Shown here piece after piece: positions 58,435 through 62,485 of a stretch of 62,485 bases of DNA. The stretch is from Mycobacterium sp. E796 (lineage in GTDB: Bacteria; Actinomycetota; Actinomycetes; Mycobacteriales; Mycobacteriaceae): assembly GCF_001672815.1 (NCBI RefSeq), contig NZ_LZKK01000353.1, positions 1 through 62,485 on the forward strand, in the 5' to 3' direction. The number at the start of each line of letters is the position of its first letter. Within the stretch, counting starts at the first letter, position 1. The notes under the pieces were generated by a model, which was given only the letters and a program-made list of their open reading frames with translations, made no database searches and had not been told where the DNA came from. A program made the position numbers and the translations under genes.

Positions 58435-60027
58435 ATGAGTTTTCTGACGTCACCGCCAGAGATTATTTCGTCGCTGCTCCATTCCGGCGCCGGCCCGGCG
58501 CCCATGCTGGCCGCTTCGGCGGCGTGGGACGGGCTTGCCGCCGAACTCGGGACCGCGGCGCAGTCGTTCTCCTCGATCACCTCCGGTTTGGCCGCCGACG
58601 CCTGGCAGGGGCCCGCCTCGGCGGCGATGCTGTCGACCGCGGCGCAGTACTCGGCGTCGCTGAGTGCGGCGGCGGCGCATGCGCAGACGGCCGCCCTGCA
58701 AGCCCAGGTGGTCGCCGGCGAGTTCGAATCCGCCCTGGCCGCCACGGTGCACCCGGTGGTGGTTGCCGCGAACCGGAATCAGCTGGTGCAGCTGGTGTTT
58801 TCGAACCTGTTCGGGCAGAACGCGCCGGCTATCGCCGCCACGGAAGCCGCCTACGAGGAGATGTGGGCCGCCGACGTGTCCGCGATGGTCGGCTACCACG
58901 GTGGGGTTTCGGCGGCCGCGGCCCAACTGTCGTCGTGGTCGTCCGCGGTGCAGGCGCTGCCGGCGCAGGCATCCGCCGCGATTGCCGGCCCCCTCAACCC
59001 GGCCGCCGCCGTCCCGGCCGCGCTTGGCTCGCTGACCTCTGCGGCCAGCAACCCGCTCGGTAACGTCGTCGGGCGCGTCGAAACCTACGCCGCCGACATC
59101 ATCAATTTCCCCACCGACATCTTGTTCGGGCGTCAGCTGATCCCGACCGGGCCGCAGTCGCTCGGCACCAGCGCGACGATAAGCGGCGGCACGGCCACCG
59201 CCCCACTTTCGGTCTTCGCGGGAACCGAGCCGCTGGTGAACGCCTCGGTCGGCACCGGATCGGCCGTGCCATTGCTGGTCGACACCGGATCCGAGGGCCT
59301 CGTCATCCCGTTCACCAGGGTCGGCGGCCTATTGGGCGTGCTCCAGATGGGCATCCCCATCGGCGGCGGCATTGGGGGTTACAGCGGGGGACTGGACTAC
59401 CTCTACCTGACCTACAACGCGCCGGTGAATTTTGGCGGCGGGCTGACGACCGCGTCCACCCCCGTCAACGTCGAGTTCATGGCTTTCCCGGTCTCCATCC
59501 AGTCCGCGATGACCAACGGCCTGACGTTCCAGTCCTTCTTCGCTTCCGACGGCGCCTCCGGCGTTCTGGGAGTCGGGCCCAATGCGGGCGGCCCGGGTCC
59601 CAGCATTCCGCTGCAGGCACTGCCGGCGCCCTACAACCAGGGTTTGCTCATCAACCAGACCGCCGCCAATCCTTATCTGCAGTTCGGTGGCCAGCCGACA
59701 ATCAGTGGCCACCCTGTGTTGACGACGCTGCCCCAAATGCCGATTACCAACCTCGACGTGAAGGTAAATGGCGTCGATGTGGGCCAAGTCGCGTCGATCG
59801 TCGACTCCGGTGGCGTTGAAGGAACTCTGCCGTCGAGCATTGGCGCGCACCCTGGAGACACCATCGTGGTCTCCGCCAACGGTCAACCGCTTTACTCGTA
59901 CATCTACAACGGGGACTACTTCCCGACTCCAATCTCGAGCGGGTTGATGAACACCGGGAACCTACTTTTCGCGGACCACCCCGTCTACATCAACTACGCC
60001 ACGGGCGGCGCGACCGTATACAACTGA
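58435..60027 (+). CDS. PPE protein fused to a pepsin-like aspartic protease domain
   Basis: A 530-residue protein. Residues 1-175 are a PPE domain: TSPPEIISSLLHSGAG with PPE at 7-9, AWQGPA (WxG, 57-59) and NLFGQNAPAIAATEAAYEEM. A linker follows. Residues ~255-530 resemble the aspartic-protease domain of PecA/PE_PGRS35-type proteins, with the first catalytic triad LLVDTGSEGL (Asp283) and the second SIVDSGGVEG (Asp457). Strands TISGHPVLTTLP and ADHPVYINYATGG match the family C-terminus. In known cases this domain is carried by PE proteins and cleaves PE-linked lipases at the cell surface. No PE partner is adjacent. Confidence 0.88.
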   Translation: MSFLTSPPEIISSLLHSGAGPAPMLAASAAWDGLAAELGTAAQSFSSITSGLAADAWQGPASAAMLSTAAQYSASLSAAAAHAQTAALQAQVVAGEFESALAATVHPVVVAANRNQLVQLVFSNLFGQNAPAIAATEAAYEEMWAADVSAMVGYHGGVSAAAAQLSSWSSAVQALPAQASAAIAGPLNPAAAVPAALGSLTSAASNPLGNVVGRVETYAADIINFPTDILFGRQLIPTGPQSLGTSATISGGTATAPLSVFAGTEPLVNASVGTGSAVPLLVDTGSEGLVIPFTRVGGLLGVLQMGIPIGGGIGGYSGGLDYLYLTYNAPVNFGGGLTTASTPVNVEFMAFPVSIQSAMTNGLTFQSFFASDGASGVLGVGPNAGGPGPSIPLQALPAPYNQGLLINQTAANPYLQFGGQPTISGHPVLTTLPQMPITNLDVKVNGVDVGQVASIVDSGGVEGTLPSSIGAHPGDTIVVSANGQPLYSYIYNGDYFPTPISSGLMNTGNLLFADHPVYINYATGGATVYN

Positions 60028-60061
60028 TCGGACGCCCCCGCCGCGCCCGCCAACCGTCACG

Positions 60062-60148
60062 AACACGGGGCCGCTGCCCTTCCTCGAACACCCCGTGTAC
60101 ATCTCGTATAGCCGGGGTGGCGTCGGGACGACGATCTTCTACCAGTGA
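60062..60148 (+). pseudogene. Orphan C-terminus of a second aspartic-protease gene
   Basis: In frame 60062-60148 the DNA encodes NTGPLPFLEHPVYISYSRGG then VGTTIFYQ and a stop. It aligns with the end of the upstream protease, NTGNLLFADHPVYINYATGG then ATVYN. No start or upstream body remains: the 34 bases between the intact gene's stop and this fragment are unrelated. It is the scar of a tandem copy or of recombination that replaced the 3' end. Confidence 0.75.
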
Positions 60149-60186
60149 GTCGCGCCCTCTCGCCGGGCGAGGTTCGCGCCGCTTGA

Positions 60187-61146
60187 ATGCTGGGTATGCA
60201 CCCGGCCATGGGGTGGGTGGCGCAACACGCAGTTGCGATCGTGTCGGCGTTGCTCGCCGCATTCTGGGCCGCGGTCGGCATCGTCGTTCGGCAACGCGTC
60301 GCACGCGGCGTCCCCGACGACAAAGCCATGTCGGCGACGATGGCCACCACCCTGGTCCGCGAACCGCTGTGGTGGGCGGGCACTCTCGCCGCGGTCGCCG
60401 GCTACGTCTTCCAAGCGCTGGCACTGGCCCACGGATCCTTACTGCTCGTCCAGCCGCTGCTGGTGTCGTCGCTGCTGTTCGCGCTGCCAATGAGCGCGCG
60501 GCTGTGCCACCAGCGCATCAGTTGGGCCGACTGGGGATGGGCGACGCTGTTGACCGCCGCCCTGGCCGTCTTCGTGCTCGTCGGCCAGCCCCGCGAGGGC
60601 CACAACCGGGCACCGGTGCCCGCTTGGACGATCGCCCTGATGATGACCGTGCCGCTGGTGATCGTGTGCGTCGCCGCGGCCCGCCGCACCGCCGGCCGGC
60701 CCCGCGCCATGCTGCTGGCGGTTCCGGTGGCGGTCCTGCTGGGCATGATTGCCGTCCTGACCAAGATCTGCACGCACCGCTTCTCCGTGGCCGGGTGGCA
60801 GGGTCTGCTGACCGTGCCGGCCCTTTATGTGCTGGTCGGGCTCGCCGCGGCGCTCACCGTGGTGCAACAGGCGGCGTTTCACGCCGGCGCGTTGCAGGCG
60901 TCCGTACCGATCATGTTGGTCGGCGAACCGATCGTCGCGGTCGTGCTCGGTGTGGTGGTCCTCGGGGAGCACCTGGCGGTGCGGGGATCGGCGGCACTGG
61001 TCCTTGCCGTCGCGGTGGTGGCGATGGCGGCGGCCGCCATCGCGCTGGGCCGCGACGAAGCCGCCGGAGCCAGTTTGCCGACCCGACGGCAACCGCCGCT
61101 CGAGCCGATGACGGCCGCCGGTTCGCGAATCGGGGACAGCGCATAG
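60187..61146 (+). CDS. DMT-superfamily membrane transporter
   Basis: A 319-residue protein with about nine to ten membrane helices, arranged in two EamA-like halves: AGYVFQALALAHGSLLLVQP and the later AAFHAGALQASVPIMLVGEP are the two copies of the helix-4 loop of DMT proteins. The C-terminal 30 residues are polar. The substrate is unknown; related mycobacterial proteins are annotated as multidrug-type permeases. ATG 60187, 60196 and 60208 are all possible starts. Confidence 0.82.
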   Translation: MLGMHPAMGWVAQHAVAIVSALLAAFWAAVGIVVRQRVARGVPDDKAMSATMATTLVREPLWWAGTLAAVAGYVFQALALAHGSLLLVQPLLVSSLLFALPMSARLCHQRISWADWGWATLLTAALAVFVLVGQPREGHNRAPVPAWTIALMMTVPLVIVCVAAARRTAGRPRAMLLAVPVAVLLGMIAVLTKICTHRFSVAGWQGLLTVPALYVLVGLAAALTVVQQAAFHAGALQASVPIMLVGEPIVAVVLGVVVLGEHLAVRGSAALVLAVAVVAMAAAAIALGRDEAAGASLPTRRQPPLEPMTAAGSRIGDSA

Positions 61147-61208
61147 CGGCCGCCTCGCGTGTCGCTACCGTTGAGCTACCCCGAGTCGGATCGGACGGGA
61201 GGCACACT

Positions 61209-62108
61209 GTGAGCGGTAAACCGCGCGGCATGCTGGTTGTCCTCGGCGCGTTCCTGGTCGCCCTCGCCGGGGCGCCGGCTCCAACGGCATCCGCCACGAC
61301 CATGATCCGACCCGCGGCGCCGAGCATCCCCGCCGGCGCGCAGCCCCAGCTGGCGTCGGACCCCGCGCAAGTGGCCGACGACCTCGTCGCCGATGAGCAC
61401 GCGCTCCGTGACGCGTCGACGGGGGAGGCGGGGTTGGTGGCGGCGGCGCACCGCGAGCAGGCGGCGTATCGCACCATCGGGCGCCACCCCGAATGGGACG
61501 CGACCATACGACCGCGGATCCCGGCATCGCTGCTCGATGTCTACGACCGCAACGTCGACGCCCGCCGGCAGCTCACCGCGATGACGGCCGTGCGGGACAC
61601 GCTGCCCGCGTGGAGCATCGAGCCGCCGGCCCCGGCCGAAGAGCTGCTGGGCTACTACCACCAGGCGGAGTCGGAATCCGGCGTCGGCTGGAACTACCTG
61701 GCCGCCATCAACCTCGTCGAGACCCGCCTCGGCAGCATCCATGGCGTGAGCACCGCCGGCGCGCAGGGGCCGATGCAGTTCTTGCCCGGGACGTTTGCCA
61801 ACTACGGACAGGGCGGTGACATCAATTCGCCGCACGACAGCATCATGGCGGCGGGACGCTACCTGGCCGCCAACGGCTTCGCCGGCGACCGCGATCACGC
61901 CATCTACCGGTACAACCACGCGAACGAATACGTGCGAGCGGTCGATCAGTACGCGGCCCTCATCGGGTCCGATCCCGCCACCTTTGCCACCTACTACCGC
62001 TGGGACGTCTACTGCAACACCACCGCCGGCGACGTGCTGCTGCCCATCGGCTACGCCGCGTCGTCGCCGATCCCGGCGGCGGACTACGTGGCCAGCCACC
62101 CGCAGTGA
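61209..62108 (+). CDS. Secreted lytic transglycosylase
   Basis: A 299-residue exported murein hydrolase. The signal peptide is about 1-29 (MLVVLGAFLVALAGAPAPTA). A helical region follows, then an SLT domain: YYHQAESESGVGWNYLAAIN, LVETRLGSIHGVSTAGAQGP (catalytic Glu in VETR), MQFLPGTFANYGQGGDIN and AIYRYNHANEYVRAV. It would cleave glycan strands during wall growth. GGGAGG seven bases before GTG 61209 fixes the start, which lies 62 bases after the transporter. Confidence 0.88.
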   Translation: MSGKPRGMLVVLGAFLVALAGAPAPTASATTMIRPAAPSIPAGAQPQLASDPAQVADDLVADEHALRDASTGEAGLVAAAHREQAAYRTIGRHPEWDATIRPRIPASLLDVYDRNVDARRQLTAMTAVRDTLPAWSIEPPAPAEELLGYYHQAESESGVGWNYLAAINLVETRLGSIHGVSTAGAQGPMQFLPGTFANYGQGGDINSPHDSIMAAGRYLAANGFAGDRDHAIYRYNHANEYVRAVDQYAALIGSDPATFATYYRWDVYCNTTAGDVLLPIGYAASSPIPAADYVASHPQ

Positions 62109-62186
62109 TGGATCCGCGCACTGGCGGCCAATCTCGTTGTCCCGCTTAGCCGAAAACTTGTCGTACCTGGCTGTGATGATGGGGTC

Positions 62187-62485
62187 ATGTCTTCGATCGC
62201 ATCTGTTGGCGCGTGGGTGGTGAATGAGCCCACGCGTCTTGAGGTGTTGTTTGAGGAGTTGGCGGAGTTGTGTGGGCAACGCAATGCGATTGATGGGCGC
62301 ATTGTGGAGATCGTCGCTGAGATCGATCGCGACGGATTGTGGGGGAATACCGGGGCGCGGTCGATCCCGGCGTTGGTGGCCTGGAAGACCGGTTGCTCGC
62401 CGGCCAACGCCCACACGATCGCCACGGTGGCGGGCCGCGCGCAGGAGTTTCCGCGGTGCACCGGGGCCTTGCGCCAGGGGCGGTT
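62187..62485 (+). CDS. 13E12/DUF222 repeat-family protein, 5' part
   Basis: The first 99 residues of a DUF222 protein cut by the window edge. NEPTRLEVLFEELAELCGQR, IDGRIVEIVAEIDRDGLWG and SIPALVAWKTGCSPANAHTI are the family start. Complete members usually end in an HNH nuclease domain and are multicopy in mycobacteria (the 13E12 repeat). Codon use here is looser, with many TTG, GTG and GAG codons and fewer C-ending third positions than its neighbours, fitting a mobile history. No terminal repeats are visible. Confidence 0.85.
   Translation, partial: MSSIASVGAWVVNEPTRLEVLFEELAELCGQRNAIDGRIVEIVAEIDRDGLWGNTGARSIPALVAWKTGCSPANAHTIATVAGRAQEFPRCTGALRQGR

Noticed and set aside
60117..61208. A long in-frame upstream extension of the transglycosylase
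   Set aside because: It would cover the whole transporter gene in another frame; a ribosome-binding site and signal peptide fix the start at 61209.
1..62485. CRISPR arrays, prophage or complete insertion sequences
   Set aside because: No regularly spaced repeats, cas, capsid, integrase or transposase genes were seen; the only mobile-type gene is the truncated DUF222 member.

Overview
The window is high-GC actinobacterial DNA that reads as a slow-growing Mycobacterium, most like the M. avium-complex or a relative. The evidence is one PE and two PPE genes, an MmpL exporter next to a PapA-type acyltransferase, a fatty-acyl-AMP ligase, a furA-katG pair, two cutinase-like proteins resembling Rv1984c and Rv2301, homologues of Rv1987, Rv2525c, Rv0315 and Rv1714, a DUF732 protein and a 13E12/DUF222 repeat gene at the right edge. 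Many genes have a TANNNT box exactly six bases before the start codon, the mycobacterial leaderless-mRNA arrangement. Species calls and locus resemblances come from memory, not a search.

Layout. 0-6.5 kb: the 3' end of a sigma factor with a SnoaL-like tail, a mycothiol-dependent-type enzyme, an orphan fatty-acyl-AMP ligase, two conserved proteins, an SDR dehydrogenase, an NTF2-like protein and a deazaflavin-type nitroreductase. 6.5-11.4 kb: a DJ-1 protein with its GlxA-type regulator, thiol peroxidase Tpx, a lipoprotein, a NYN protein upstream of a wrecked nitronate monooxygenase, and an acyl-CoA-dehydrogenase-like oxidase. 11.4-20.3 kb: a PE gene facing away from a lipid cassette of PapA-like acyltransferase, two tandem paralogous HxxxDG acyltransferases and MmpL, ending against a MarR gene. 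20.3-30.6 kb: a coupled hydrolase/dehydrogenase/metallo-hydrolase operon, a citrate-type two-component system, an epimerase, an epoxide-hydrolase-like protein, and a TetR gene divergent from a methyltransferase-acyltransferase pair. 30.6-37.7 kb: a CycA-like permease, a mini EF-Tu-domain protein, a quinone-oxidoreductase-like enzyme, a methyltransferase with an altered 3' end, a GH16 glucanase and a cutinase. 37.7-41.5 kb: a tight GT4/methyltransferase/toroid-fold/methyltransferase cluster. 41.5-52.2 kb: a CBM2 protein, a DUF1906 protein, a hydrolase, katG, furA, an L,D-transpeptidase and a FAD-Rieske oxidoreductase. 52.2-62.5 kb: a tRNA-like scrap, a PPE-SVP protein with a SHOCT tail, DUF732, MOSC, a cutinase, a PPE protein fused to a pepsin-like protease, a DMT transporter, a secreted transglycosylase and the truncated 13E12 gene.

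How they may work together. The 12.3-19.9 kb cassette looks like a cell-envelope acyl-lipid assembly and export unit: three condensation-fold acyltransferases feeding one MmpL. No polyketide synthase is present, so the acyl donors must come from elsewhere, possibly via the FAAL at 1.3 kb. A 45-base sequence is shared upstream of the PapA-like gene and of mmpL, with a third copy at 25.5 kb. The most unusual protein architecture is the PPE-aspartic protease at 58.4 kb, followed by the decayed 3' end of a second protease copy. No CRISPR array, prophage, complete insertion sequence, rRNA or intact tRNA is visible. No stretch above 300 bases lacks a gene.
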